A stretch of 64,000 nt of DNA from assembly GCA_963747535.1 (NCBI GenBank), contig CAVVFX010000006.1, positions 248,001 through 312,000 of the forward strand. The letters run 5' to 3'. Below the pieces are notes generated by a model. That model had not been told where the DNA came from. It searched no databases and saw only the letters and a list, made by a program, of their open reading frames with translations. The position numbers and the translations under genes are program-made. Within the stretch, counting starts at the first letter, position 1. Each line of letters begins with the position of its first letter. Positions 16,739-25,407 of the stretch are shown here, one piece after another. This DNA comes from CAVVFX01 sp963747535 (lineage in GTDB: Bacteria; Acidobacteriota; Terriglobia; Bryobacterales; Bryobacteraceae).

Positions 16739-17611
16739 ATGCCCACGTTGACGGTGCGCCATCGAACGGTTTACAAATATTCAGAGCCTGTCGAACTGGG
16801 CGAACACCGGATGATGTTCCGCCCCCGCGAAAGCCACGATCTCCGGCTGCTCGAATCGACGCTGAACATCACACCCCATCCGGCGCGACTTCGCTGGCTG
16901 CACGATGCTTTCGATAACTCCGTCGCGGTCGCGACCTTCGATGGCTCGACCTCAGAGCTTTGCTTTGATAGCAGCGTCACGCTGGAACACTACGAAGACC
17001 CGCAGCTGGAATATCCATTGGAGGATTACGCCAAGACCTATCCCTTCCGCTATTCGGAGGAAGAACTGCCCAACCTGGCGCGCGCTCTCGTAAATCAGCA
17101 TTCGAGCGACAGTTTAACTTCCTGGGCAAGACAATTTCTGGATCCATCCGGACTCACTGGAACCATGAGCCTGCTGCGGCGAATGACCCTCGCCATCAGG
17201 CAGGATTTCCGTTACACGCGGCGCACGGAGAAGGGCGTACAGAATCCCGTCGAAACGCTCGCGACACGTTGCGGGAGCTGCCGGGATTTCGCCATGCTCA
17301 TGATCGAGGCGACACGTTCGTTAGGCATCGCCGCGCGTTTCGTAAGCGGCTATATTTTCGTTCCGGGTGTGGATTACGGGGTGACGCACGGCGCCGGTTC
17401 AACCCACGCGTGGATGCAGGCGTACCTGCCAGGCGCCGGCTGGATCGACTTCGATCCCACCAACAGTATCATTGGAAACCGCAATCTCATTCGGGTTGCC
17501 GTGGCGTGGGATCCCAGACAGGTTCTACCGTTGTGGGGCACTTATGCCGGCGCCGCTTCGGCATTTCTCGGCATGGATGTCACCGTGTCCGTGCGGGAAA
17601 CTGAAGCGTGA
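16739..17611 (+). CDS. Transglutaminase-like protein with N-terminal beta domain and intact triad
   Basis: This 290-residue protein combines a bacterial transglutaminase-like N-terminal domain (about 1-80, LTVRHRTVYKYSEPVELGEH, MMFRPRESHD) with a transglutaminase core. The full triad is visible: Cys in RCGSCRDFAMLM, His in STHAWMQAYLPGAG and Asp in WIDFDPTN. Proteins of this type are often encoded near alpha-E/circularly-permuted ATP-grasp genes; here the partner is the triad-deficient paralogue 24 bp upstream. It is probably a cytoplasmic peptidase- or isopeptidase-like enzyme of unknown substrate. The C-terminus ends before a cluster of repeats. Confidence 0.88.
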   Translation: MPTLTVRHRTVYKYSEPVELGEHRMMFRPRESHDLRLLESTLNITPHPARLRWLHDAFDNSVAVATFDGSTSELCFDSSVTLEHYEDPQLEYPLEDYAKTYPFRYSEEELPNLARALVNQHSSDSLTSWARQFLDPSGLTGTMSLLRRMTLAIRQDFRYTRRTEKGVQNPVETLATRCGSCRDFAMLMIEATRSLGIAARFVSGYIFVPGVDYGVTHGAGSTHAWMQAYLPGAGWIDFDPTNSIIGNRNLIRVAVAWDPRQVLPLWGTYAGAASAFLGMDVTVSVRETEA

Positions 17612-17685
17612 TGCGGGCGGCCACGGGGGCTCCGGTTGCTACGCAGCCGGATGTTGGTTGGCCAATGTGGCAGGCGCCTTTCACG

Positions 17686-17835
17686 CAGAAGTCTCTTCGG
17701 CGCGCGAGAGCAGGCGAAACGCCTACTCCGTAAAGCGGCAAGCCGCAAAAACGGCTGCTCCGCAGCCGGGGCAGACCACAAAAAACGATGGTCTGCCCTA
17801 CGGCAGGCCAAGGGCCTACTCCACAATTCTTTAGG
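17686..17835. repeat. Repeat cluster: family D unit plus family A copy A4
   Basis: 17686-17729 is a family D unit (GCAGAAGTCTCTTC, GCGCGCGAGAGCAGGCG, AACGCCTACTCC), near-identical to 25293-25338. 17764-17803 is family A with stem GGGCAGACCA/TGGTCTGCCC and loop CAAAAAACGA followed by TACGG, the most frequent form. 17804-17850 repeats AGGCC/GGCCT words. The cluster lies between two convergent genes, 3' of both. Confidence 0.8.
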
Positions 17836-17855
17836 GCCTTTGGCCTGTCACTGCG

Positions 17856-18701
17856 TTATGACGTCTTCAACTCTTCCAGCAACTCTTTGCCGGCTTTGAC
17901 ATCGCGGAGCCTTTCTTCAGCGTCGGGGGTTTCTCTCTCGATGGTCAGCGGACCCTTGTAGCCGATCTTTTTGAGTCCCGCGAGAAAGGCTTTCAAGTCA
18001 ACCGAACCCTGTCCGAGAGGCCGTTCGGCACCGAGGGCACCCGGAACCTCGGGTGGCGGCCAGTCGCCATCCTTGCAATGGACCGATACCACGTGTTGCC
18101 CGACCACTTCCAATGATTCGATGGGATCTCCCGTCCCGTAGAGGATCATATTGGCCGGATCGAAGTTGATCCCGAGGTTGCGGCGATTGACATCCAGCAT
18201 AAAATCGAGCAGCACCGCCGCCCGCTCCTGACCCGTCTCCAGGGCAAAGGTCTGCTGGTGGGACACCGCGTGGTCGCACACCCGCCGCACCATTTCGCGC
18301 ACCGCGAAGTAGTCGGGATGGCTGGTATCTTCCGGAATGAAACCGACGTGCGTCGCGATACCGGGTACGCTCAGTTGCGCGGCGAAGTCGCTGACCTCCA
18401 GCATGCGCCGCTCGCGAACCTCCCTGGTGACCTGGGGAATGAACCCGACGGTCCGCTGCACAGTGGGGATGTCCTGGTAGCTCTCGCCTTCAAACGCTGC
18501 AAAGACGGTGTAGACCGTGAAATGGGCCTGTTCGAGCGCCTTCTTCCACTCCTGAGTAGTACGCGAATCGAGCGCCAGCCTGCCGGGAACTGCCATCTGG
18601 CCGCTACGGAATCCGAGATCGCGCAGCGTGGAGAGGATTTCGGCGGGCCCGTCTCCAGCCCAGAACATCACGCCGATCTCCCATGGTTTCAACCCTGACA
18701 T
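17856..18701 (-). CDS. Sugar phosphate isomerase/epimerase-like TIM-barrel protein
   Basis: A xylose-isomerase-like TIM barrel of about 281 residues. Visible markers are the Glu in FALETGQERAA, NLGINFDPANMILYG with metal-binding Asp, VVSVHCKDGDW with His/Asp, and GPLTIERETPD with the final Glu. The start is set at ATG 18701 (MSGLKPWEIGVMFW), preceded by GGAAAGGG; an ATG at 18722 lies against repeat DNA and lacks a ribosome site. Likely acts on a sugar or inositol, matching its neighbour, an oxidoreductase of the Gfo/Idh/MocA family transcribed before it on the same strand, although repeats separate the two. Confidence 0.82.
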   Translation of the reverse strand: MSGLKPWEIGVMFWAGDGPAEILSTLRDLGFRSGQMAVPGRLALDSRTTQEWKKALEQAHFTVYTVFAAFEGESYQDIPTVQRTVGFIPQVTREVRERRMLEVSDFAAQLSVPGIATHVGFIPEDTSHPDYFAVREMVRRVCDHAVSHQQTFALETGQERAAVLLDFMLDVNRRNLGINFDPANMILYGTGDPIESLEVVGQHVVSVHCKDGDWPPPEVPGALGAERPLGQGSVDLKAFLAGLKKIGYKGPLTIERETPDAEERLRDVKAGKELLEELKTS

Positions 18702-18738
18702 TTCTATATTCACCCTTTCCATGGCAGGCTAGGACCTA

Positions 18739-18818
18739 CCCGGCAGACCACGAAAAACGATGGTCTGCCCTACGGTCAGGCGGCAGACTACGAAAAACGA
18801 TGGTCTGCCCCACGGCAG
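18739..18818. repeat. Two tandem family A hairpins (copies A5a and A5b)
   Basis: Two units in direct orientation: GGCAGACCA/TGGTCTGCC around CGAAAAACGA, then a second with GGCAGACTA/TGGTCTGCC (one wobble pair). Each ends with TACGG or CACGG. They occupy the gap 3' of the oxidoreductase gene; its TAG stop begins only 2 bp beyond. Confidence 0.8.
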
Positions 18819-18819
18819 G

Positions 18820-19809
18820 CTACAAGCCTACCCTACCAGCTTCCAGCATACTCAAGGCCACCTTTACCGCGAGTGCCGATTCACGCGGCGGACATTTTTC
18901 CGGTTGATGGTTGGAGGCCACACATTCGGCGAAATAGCGGAGCTCCTCTTCGAAGCCGTCGACATCGGGCACGGGAACAACCTCAGTGGCCGCCGCGCCG
19001 GATCGCGATAAGGTCAGCGGGTATCCCGCGGAACTGAATTCGAGCGTACCTTCCTGACCTGCAATGGTGAACGACATCGAAAAAGGATACGGTCCCTGTG
19101 CATGCCAGCCGCCTTCGATGATGACTGGCCCGCGGTCTGGATACGTAAACGTTGTGCTGATCAGCCCTCCCGAACCTGCCGCGGTAATGGCAGCCGGTTC
19201 GCCGAACAGCCAGATGGCATAATCGACGTCGTGGATCAGGAGATCGAAGATGCCCCCGCCGCTGCGCGCCGGATCGGTGAGCCAGCCACCCCACGACGGC
19301 TTGGCGCAATTGCGCCGGAACCACGACATGCGGATGGGACCAAGCGCCCCGCTGCGCAGGAGTTTCGCCGCCTCCGCATAAGCCGGAAGAAATCGCAGCA
19401 CCTGGCCGACCATGAGGATGCGGCCGCTCAGTTCCGCCTCGCGCACTACTTCGCGGGCCGCCGCTTCAGTTAACGCCAGAGGCTTCTCCACCAGCACGTG
19501 CTTGCCGGCGCGTAAGGCCGCGAGGGCCAGGGGCGCGTGCAGGTCGGTCGGGAGGCAGATGTCGACGGCGTCGATCTCGGGGTCGGCCAGGGCGGCGTCA
19601 AAACTGGGGAACTGCCGGACATGCGAAAAGTCCATCAGCTCGCCTTTGACTCCCAGATTGCCGCCGACGTCGCGCAGATCGCCGGCAAGCTTCTTCTCAT
19701 TTTGCTCGACGACCGCCATCAGACGGACGTTGTCGAGGACCCTGGCGGCGCGAGCGTGGGTGGCGCCCATGAAACCCAAACCGACGATCGCAAGATTGAC
19801 TGGAGGCAT
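18820..19809 (-). CDS. Gfo/Idh/MocA-family NAD(P)-dependent oxidoreductase
   Basis: From ATG 19809 (MPPVNLAIVGLGFMGATHAR) the 329-residue protein has an N-terminal Rossmann domain with GLGFMG, the EKPLAL block (VLVEKPLALTEAAAREVV) holding the conserved Lys, and a C-terminal domain with GGGIFDLLIHDVDYAIWLFG carrying the family's His. It oxidises or reduces sugars, inositols or related substrates. A start at 19839 would overlap the upstream gene, so 19809 is preferred (7-bp gap). It probably forms a pathway pair with the isomerase-like gene downstream. Confidence 0.88.
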   Translation of the reverse strand: MPPVNLAIVGLGFMGATHARAARVLDNVRLMAVVEQNEKKLAGDLRDVGGNLGVKGELMDFSHVRQFPSFDAALADPEIDAVDICLPTDLHAPLALAALRAGKHVLVEKPLALTEAAAREVVREAELSGRILMVGQVLRFLPAYAEAAKLLRSGALGPIRMSWFRRNCAKPSWGGWLTDPARSGGGIFDLLIHDVDYAIWLFGEPAAITAAGSGGLISTTFTYPDRGPVIIEGGWHAQGPYPFSMSFTIAGQEGTLEFSSAGYPLTLSRSGAAATEVVPVPDVDGFEEELRYFAECVASNHQPEKCPPRESALAVKVALSMLEAGRVGL

Positions 19810-19816
19810 AGCTTGA

Positions 19817-21460
19817 TCAAGGTAGCAAGTGAGCGACAATCAACGTGATGTCATCGGCGGGCGGCGCGCCCTGGGTCCACGCAGTGAGGGCCTTGTTCAC
19901 TTCCTCAATCATGCTCAGGGCGCTCTCATTCGAATGCGCAGCCAGGGTCTTGACCAGGTTCTCGATCTCGAACTCCTCGTCGCCGGGAGTGGCCGCTTCG
20001 GTGACTCCATCGCTATAGATCGCAAGGATGTCGCCCTTGTTCATTTGGGTCGTATACTGCTGGAACTCCATGGTGGACATGATGCCGAGAGGCGGTCCGC
20101 CGCCTTCCAGCAATTGGTGTGAACCGTCCGTACGAACGATGACTGGCGGGTTGTGCCCCGCGTTCGCGTAGGTCACGACGCCGGTGGTGGCGTCCAGAAT
20201 GCACATGAAGAAGCTGATGAAGCGATTGCGGGGGCAGTTCGCCGAGGTAATGCGGTTGATCCGGGTCATCGCCTGCGCCAGGCTCTCGGGCTCGTCGAGC
20301 AGATTCTGAACTCGCGCCTGCAACCCCATCATGAGCAGCGACGCCGGCATGCCTTTGCCCGACACATCGCCCAGGACCATCGCGACATGACCGTTGGGAT
20401 AGGCGAAGAAGTCGTAGTAATCGCCCCCGACGGTACGGCAGGCCGCATTGTGGCCGGCGAGATCCAGGCCGGGAACATCGGGGGCAACCGCCGGCAGGAA
20501 GCTGCGCTGGATTTCAGCAGCCTGTTCGAGCTCCCGCGCCATGATCTGCCGTGCCTGTTCTATCTCGGCGAAACGGGCATGCTCGATGCGGATGGCCGCG
20601 ACGTTGGCCATCACGGTGAGCAGGCTGAGATCGTCGCGGCTGAATTCACGGATCAGTCCCGGCGAATCGACGTAGATCAGGCCGATGACCTTATTCTGAG
20701 TCTGCAGCGGGACGGCGATCAGGGTCCGGATATGCTGCTCCACAATACTGCGGCGTTCGCGTAGCGCCGCGTCGAGTGAGGTATCGCGAACCAGGATGGA
20801 TGCGCCCTGGATCACGCGGTCGCGCACAGCGGAGCTGATGCGGAAGCCCTCTCCCTTGTTGGCGCGGATCACCAGGTCGTCCCCTTCGAGCGTCATCAGC
20901 ACGCCGCGCTCCGCCTGAACGGCTTCCATCGCGAGATCCAGGATGAAGCGGAATAACTCCGGCAGGGGCCGCTGTCCGGCGAGCTCGTTGCCCGCGCGAA
21001 TCAGCGCGCTAATGTGCGCGGAGCCTGCCTCAGGCTTCACGGCGTCGTCCTGAATGACAGCGGCGAGACCGGAAATCACGGTCGATGACGTGGCATGCTC
21101 GTCGTCCGGCATGTCCTCGAACATGACCACGGGACGCGTGGCGCGGTCATGGGCGCGGTCATGGGCGCTGTCAAAAATGAGGATCAGGTGTCCGGCAGTG
21201 ACCCGGTCGCCTGATTTAAGAACCTGCGCCGATGCAATGCGAACGCCGTTGAGCAAGGTCCCATTCTTGCTCCCGAGATCGCGGATGGTCCAGTCATCGC
21301 CCTGCTTTTCGAACGCCAGATGCTGCCGCGAAAGACCGCTATCATCCGGATAGCAAAGCTCCGTAATGCTGGAGCGGCCGAGCGAGATGCGTTCGCTGTC
21401 GAGCGGGACAGTGCGGCTCTGCCCGTCCGGTGAAAGGATCTGGATCTCGCGCTGAGACAT
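19817..21460 (-). CDS. FHA-GAF-PP2C (RsbU-like) serine phosphatase
   Basis: The 547-residue protein starts at ATG 21460 (MSQREIQILSPDGQSRTV); the frame extends upstream but without homology. Domains in order: FHA (about 1-95, GRSS at the phosphothreonine site, LSRQHL, DLGSKNGTLLNG), GAF (about 150-300, RGVLMTLEGDDLVIRA), a short linker coiled coil (EIEQARQIMARELEQAAEIQ), and SpoIIE/RsbU-type PP2C (about 340-547) with metal Asp in GGDYYDFF and VLGDVSGKGMPA, plus IYSDGVTEA and PADDITLIVA. It likely links a phosphothreonine signal and a ligand to anti-anti-sigma factor dephosphorylation. It lies divergent from the M24 peptidase. Confidence 0.93.
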   Translation of the reverse strand: MSQREIQILSPDGQSRTVPLDSERISLGRSSITELCYPDDSGLSRQHLAFEKQGDDWTIRDLGSKNGTLLNGVRIASAQVLKSGDRVTAGHLILIFDSAHDRAHDRATRPVVMFEDMPDDEHATSSTVISGLAAVIQDDAVKPEAGSAHISALIRAGNELAGQRPLPELFRFILDLAMEAVQAERGVLMTLEGDDLVIRANKGEGFRISSAVRDRVIQGASILVRDTSLDAALRERRSIVEQHIRTLIAVPLQTQNKVIGLIYVDSPGLIREFSRDDLSLLTVMANVAAIRIEHARFAEIEQARQIMARELEQAAEIQRSFLPAVAPDVPGLDLAGHNAACRTVGGDYYDFFAYPNGHVAMVLGDVSGKGMPASLLMMGLQARVQNLLDEPESLAQAMTRINRITSANCPRNRFISFFMCILDATTGVVTYANAGHNPPVIVRTDGSHQLLEGGGPPLGIMSTMEFQQYTTQMNKGDILAIYSDGVTEAATPGDEEFEIENLVKTLAAHSNESALSMIEEVNKALTAWTQGAPPADDITLIVAHLLP

Positions 21461-21542
21461 AGACGAACCCTTGGCTCCCCGGCGCATGCTGCAACTGCGA
21501 CGGGGTTTTCGGGACCTGTCCCACAAGGTACCATAAGGACGC

Positions 21543-22634
21543 GTGCCCCTCGCCACTAACTGCCACACCAAGCGTCAACAACAACTTTGGGAATCGTTGA
21601 AAGCCCTCGATCCGCCCTGTGATGCGATGATTGTCACTTCGCGCCACAACCTGCGGTACCTGACCGGATTTACGGGGAGCAACGGAATCGCGGTGGTGAC
21701 GCTCTCCGGGACCTTTTTCTTTACCGACCCGCGCTACCAGTTCCAGGCGGCGCAGGAGGTGACGGCCAGGGCGAAAGCCGTGAAGGGGCCGCTGCTGGAT
21801 CACGTCGTCAAGCTGGTGGCGCGCCACAAATGGCGGAGACTGGGCTTCGAGCAGGAACACCTGACTGCGGGACAATTCGAACTGCTGCGGTCGAAGGTGA
21901 CGAAGTCTCAAATTTTCGTGCCGCGCAGCGGCGTGGTCGAGACGCTGCGGATGGTGAAGTCGGACGACGAACTGGCCTTGATCGAACGCTCCGTGCTCAC
22001 CAACTCCCGGGCGCTCGATGCGGCTCTCGGGAACCTGAAAATGGGCATGAACGAGGCTGAACTGGCGGCCGAGATCGATTACCAGATGTGCAAACTCGGG
22101 GCAGAGAAGCCGTCTTTCGATACTATCGTGGCTTCGGGAGTTCGTTCCGCGCTACCGCACGCGCATCCTACGCGAGCGATGATCCAGCCGGGAGTATTGC
22201 TCATCGATATGGGCGCATTCGAGGGCGGCTATGCGAGCGACATGACGCGCACCTTCTTCGTGGGCGAACCTACGCGCAGGATGTCGAGGATCTATAAGGC
22301 GGTGCTGGAGGCGCAACTCGCGGGGATCGATGCGGTGCGGCCTGGGGTCAAGGCGTCGGCGGTGGATCGCGCGGCTCGCAAGGTGCTGAAAGCGCATGGG
22401 CTCGATAAGGCTTTCATGCACTCCACGGGGCATGGATTGGGACTCGAAATCCATGAGCCGCCGCGGCTTGGCAAAAAAGAGGCGACCAAGCTGGAGGTTG
22501 GCATGGCGATTACGATTGAGCCAGGGGCTTATGTGGAGAATGTCGGCGGCGTCAGGATTGAAGATACCGTGGTGGTGACGGCGGAGGGGTGCAGAATTCT
22601 GACTCCTACTCCGAAGGAACTGCAGGTCCTTTGA
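21543..22634 (+). CDS. M24B-family metallopeptidase (Xaa-Pro aminopeptidase-like)
   Basis: The 363-residue protein has a creatinase-like N-terminal domain (about 1-130) and a pita-bread catalytic domain with five metal ligands visible: two Asp (DMGAF and GYASDMTRTFFVG), His in HSTGHGLGLEIHEPP, Glu in ITIEPGAYV and Glu in VRIEDTVVV. It cleaves N-terminal residues before proline in the cytoplasm. The start is GTG 21543, 82 bp from the divergent phosphatase start. The single-domain length fits PepQ/PepP-type enzymes. Downstream comes a family A repeat. Confidence 0.92.
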   Translation: MPLATNCHTKRQQQLWESLKALDPPCDAMIVTSRHNLRYLTGFTGSNGIAVVTLSGTFFFTDPRYQFQAAQEVTARAKAVKGPLLDHVVKLVARHKWRRLGFEQEHLTAGQFELLRSKVTKSQIFVPRSGVVETLRMVKSDDELALIERSVLTNSRALDAALGNLKMGMNEAELAAEIDYQMCKLGAEKPSFDTIVASGVRSALPHAHPTRAMIQPGVLLIDMGAFEGGYASDMTRTFFVGEPTRRMSRIYKAVLEAQLAGIDAVRPGVKASAVDRAARKVLKAHGLDKAFMHSTGHGLGLEIHEPPRLGKKEATKLEVGMAITIEPGAYVENVGGVRIEDTVVVTAEGCRILTPTPKELQVL

Positions 22635-22654
22635 GCGGCTACCCCATATAATAG

Positions 22655-22770
22655 CCGCAAGCCGCAAACCAGCCGCAAACCATGGGGTAGACCATCGTTT
22701 TTTGTGGTCTGCCCGGCTGCGGAGCAGCGGTTTTTGCGGTTTGCCGCCATACGCAGTAGGCCTTTGGCAT
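22655..22770. repeat. Hairpin repeat family A, copy A6, with flanking direct words
   Basis: The core GGGTAGACCA/TGGTCTGCCC (inverted orientation, loop TCGTTTTTTG) is flanked by GGCTGCGGAGCAG and by the words AGCCGCAAACC and TTTTTGCGGTTTGCCG. It lies between two convergent genes. Confidence 0.78.
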
Positions 22771-22790
22771 GCTCTGGCGCGCCGCAAGAC

Positions 22791-23516
22791 TTACCTGCTG
22801 TCCCGGCGGTGGAAGACGTGGCGAGTCATGTCGGGAAGAAACTCACGCAGGACGTTCAGGCCGGCGTTGCCTGCCATGCCGATCCCAAAGCTGACCGCTC
22901 CGTCGCCGGCCGAACTGTTGGTGGACGGCTGCCAAAGCCGTGAGATAAAGGCAGAACCGGCAAGGCTGCCGACTTCGGAAATGGAAATGTGCTGTCTTCC
23001 GTCATCGCTCCGCGCCATGACGCTGCTTTTCAGCGCGTAACCTATCCGGTGTCCGAATCCATGTTCTCCCGATGCGAAATAACGGTTGTCCTCGTGCAAC
23101 AGGTCTTCGCCACCGAGACGTAGCGTCCGCTGAATGGCCTGCTTGGCAAAATAGTTTGCGAACCGGTCGCCATAACCTTCCCCACCCTGACCCCAGGCAC
23201 GCGGAACATTCTCCGCCTGCGCAATTCCCGCCGAAGCTGCGGCGGTGACTAACATAACCGGGCTAAACAACCCCTTGGCATAGAACTTCGCTTTTTCCCC
23301 GGGCGCAAGCGGTCTGAAATCCGCTCGCTTCCGGCCGGACATGTTCAGGAAGTAAAAAAGTGACGATTCGGTCCGGCTGGTCGATGGTGCGAAACCTTGC
23401 GATGCGACGCTTGTGTCCGTTTGAGCAAACAGCAGGCTTCCTAAAGCCGACACCACGACCAGCCCAGCTACTCGATTCACAACCATTCTCAAAGACCGAT
23501 TCAGTTGGCAACTCAT
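22791..23516 (-). CDS. Exported hypothetical protein
   Basis: The start is placed at 23516 (MSCQLNRSLRMVVNRVAGLV); 23486 (MVVNRVAGLVVVSALGSLLF) is an alternative, both giving a signal peptide ending near LLFAQ. The mature protein is about 215 residues with two hydrophobic small-residue segments (LFSPVMLVTAAASAGIAQA and the C-terminal FGIGMAGNAGLNVL). It carries the pattern EDNRYFASGEHGFGHRIGYAL then SEVGSLAGSAFISRLW, which I associate with a widespread acidobacterial family of unknown function (from memory). Probably envelope-associated. The promoter must share the divergent gap with the tRNA-Phe-like gene. Confidence 0.7.
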   Translation of the reverse strand: MSCQLNRSLRMVVNRVAGLVVVSALGSLLFAQTDTSVASQGFAPSTSRTESSLFYFLNMSGRKRADFRPLAPGEKAKFYAKGLFSPVMLVTAAASAGIAQAENVPRAWGQGGEGYGDRFANYFAKQAIQRTLRLGGEDLLHEDNRYFASGEHGFGHRIGYALKSSVMARSDDGRQHISISEVGSLAGSAFISRLWQPSTNSSAGDGAVSFGIGMAGNAGLNVLREFLPDMTRHVFHRRDSR

Positions 23517-23626
23517 TGGTGGTACCCATGCATATCCGCGGCCAAACGGCAACCAGGAGTGCGGCTGCTGGTACTGAAAAACACGGCCGTCGGGCGAGGC
23601 TGTCAAATTAAAACGTATTCACTCGT

Positions 23627-23655
23627 TTGACAAATCCCACTTACTCGGGCATACT
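23627..23655 (+). promoter_or_regulatory. Sigma-70-type promoter
   Basis: TTGACA at 23627-23632, a 17-bp spacer and CATACT at 23650-23655. The -35 is a perfect consensus. Transcription would start near 23662, about 100 bp before the tRNA-Phe-like gene, which is the probable target. Confidence 0.6.
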
Positions 23656-23763
23656 TAGAAACCGGAGTAACTAATGCAACCAAACACCAAATTATGGGGT
23701 TCACAAAGCCTCACTGGTGCGGCCTCTCTGAGGTACCGCATGCCGGTGTTCGGTGGCTGCTCC

Positions 23764-23836
23764 AATCGTATAGCTCAGAGGGTAGAGCATCAGACTGAAA
23801 ATCTGAGGGTCGCGGATTCGAATTCCGCTACGAACC
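23764..23836 (+). tRNA. tRNA-Phe (GAA), acceptor stem imperfect
   Basis: All arms can be drawn. The D stem is GCTC/GAGC, the anticodon stem TCAGA/TCTGA with loop CTGAAAA (anticodon GAA), and the T arm GCGGA-TTCGAAT-TCCGC. The acceptor pairs AATCGTA with TACGAAC: five inner pairs form, but the two outermost (A-C and A-A) do not, and no CCA is encoded at the expected place. The body is convincing. The unpaired tip raises the question whether it is functional or a decayed copy. Confidence 0.75.
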
Positions 23837-24115
23837 ATGGTCTTGGCCTGACCACCAACCACTAACCACCCCGGCAAACCAAGCTTCGTTCCAGCTTGTA
23901 CAGCTGTATCGTACAGGCAGCGCAGACCGTGCTCTGCGTGGCGATGGAAACTGCCCAGCCGACGTTATCATTTCGCGGCGCGCCAGCCGTACCGGTGTGC
24001 CGCAAAGCGATAACTGAAGCCGGGCTACTGATCGCTGCCCGTACGTTTCTCCGCGGGACGGAGCCTGGTGGCCGGATAACTTATAACTTACTCGGAGAAG
24101 GAGGTACTTACTAAC

Positions 24116-25246
24116 ATGTTGTCTTTCATTAAGCTTATTGAAGTTGGGGATCGCGAGCGCGCATTACTTATTGACTCGGGACGTTTTGTGCGGGTCCTCG
24201 AGCCGGGCCGGCATATCGTCCCCTCGTTCGGGCGCAATATCGAAGCCGTGATCTGCTCCCTTGCCGATCCGGCATTTCGCACCGACTGGGCCGACGTCCT
24301 GGTCCGCGAGCGTGCGGACGTGGTCCAGCGCTACTTCACCGTCGTGGAAACCAGTGACACTGAAGTAGCCATCGTGTACGCCAACGGAAAGACGCTGCGA
24401 GTCGTTCCTCCGGGGAAGCGCGTGCTGTTCTGGAAGGAGCCGCTGGAGATCCGCGCCGAGAAGTTCAATGCCTACGAAGCGCCGGAGATCCCCTATGCGA
24501 AGCTGGCGGGGTTGTACCGTCTGGGACGCGAATCGCTGTCCACGTGGATTGTGGTGGAGGAGGCCAAGACGGGGCTGCTGTTCTTCGACAACCGCCTGGT
24601 TCGCCAGCTTACCCCCGGAACGTACGCGTTCTGGAGCGTAGTGGGAGGCATCCGCGTGGAGCAGGTGGATCTTCGCACACAGCCGCTGGAAATCGCCGGT
24701 CAGGAGATTCTGACGAAGGATAAGGTTTCCATCCGCGTGAATATTTCGGCGCAGTTCCGGGTACTCGACGCGGTGAAGGCCAAGACTTCGGTTAAGGACT
24801 TCACCGAGCACCTGTACCGGGCGCTGCAGTTCGCTGTCCGGCAGTCCCTGGGACGCAAGACTCTCGACGAGATTCTGGCGGAGAAGGTGGATGTCGACGC
24901 CGCAGTGGCGGATGCGGTGCGCAGCGCGATGGCGGCCATCGGGTTGGAAGTGGGGACGATCGCTCTGAAGGACATAGTTCTTCCGGGCGAGATGCGCGAC
25001 ATTCTCAACCAGGTGGTAGCGGCCGAGAAGCAGGCTCAGGCCAACCTGATCCGCCGCCGTGAAGAGACTGCTGCTACGCGGTCGCTGCTCAACACGGCGC
25101 GGCTGATGGAAGAGAATCCGCTGCTGGTCCGGCTGAAGGAACTCGAGACTCTGGAGAAGCTCTCCGAGAAGGTGGAGCGGATCTCGGTTTCGGGAGGCTT
25201 CGACGGGCTGCTTAACAACCTGCTGGTTTCGGTGGCGGACAAGTAG
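24116..25246 (+). CDS. Slipin / SPFH-domain membrane scaffold protein
   Basis: A very good GAAGGAGG ribosome site lies at about 24096-24103. The 376-residue product contains an SPFH/band-7 domain (about 170-330) with VRNI-type strand VSIRVNISAQFRV, the ALQFAVRQSLGRKTLDEILA helix and the TIALKDIVLPGEMRDIL segment, followed by a helical coiled-coil tail. The N-terminal about 160 residues look like an extra repeat of the beta part (two related strands LLIDSGRFVRVLEPGRH and LLFFDNRLVRQLTPGTY), as in the bacterial slipin subgroup without a long membrane anchor. It probably oligomerises at the membrane. It stands alone. Confidence 0.88.
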   Translation: MLSFIKLIEVGDRERALLIDSGRFVRVLEPGRHIVPSFGRNIEAVICSLADPAFRTDWADVLVRERADVVQRYFTVVETSDTEVAIVYANGKTLRVVPPGKRVLFWKEPLEIRAEKFNAYEAPEIPYAKLAGLYRLGRESLSTWIVVEEAKTGLLFFDNRLVRQLTPGTYAFWSVVGGIRVEQVDLRTQPLEIAGQEILTKDKVSIRVNISAQFRVLDAVKAKTSVKDFTEHLYRALQFAVRQSLGRKTLDEILAEKVDVDAAVADAVRSAMAAIGLEVGTIALKDIVLPGEMRDILNQVVAAEKQAQANLIRRREETAATRSLLNTARLMEENPLLVRLKELETLEKLSEKVERISVSGGFDGLLNNLLVSVADK

Positions 25247-25254
25247 GTGCAAGG

Positions 25255-25395
25255 GTGGGGCAGGTCTTTCGGATCTGCCCCATCAGCCTGTGGCAGAAGT
25301 CTCTCCAGCGCGCGAGAGCAGGCGAAAACGCCTACTCCACAACGAAGAATCAAACTCTTTGCAAGCCTCGTGGAGTAGGCCTTTGGCCTGCGGCG
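25255..25395. repeat. Repeat cluster: variant hairpin and family D unit
   Basis: GGGGCAGGTC/GATCTGCCCC (25257-25282, a family A-like hairpin with short loop) is followed by a family D unit (25293-25338) and GGAGTAGGCCTTTGGCCTGCGG. It lies between convergent slipin and EamA genes. Confidence 0.72.
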
Positions 25396-25407
25396 GATGA
25401 GCGCTGT

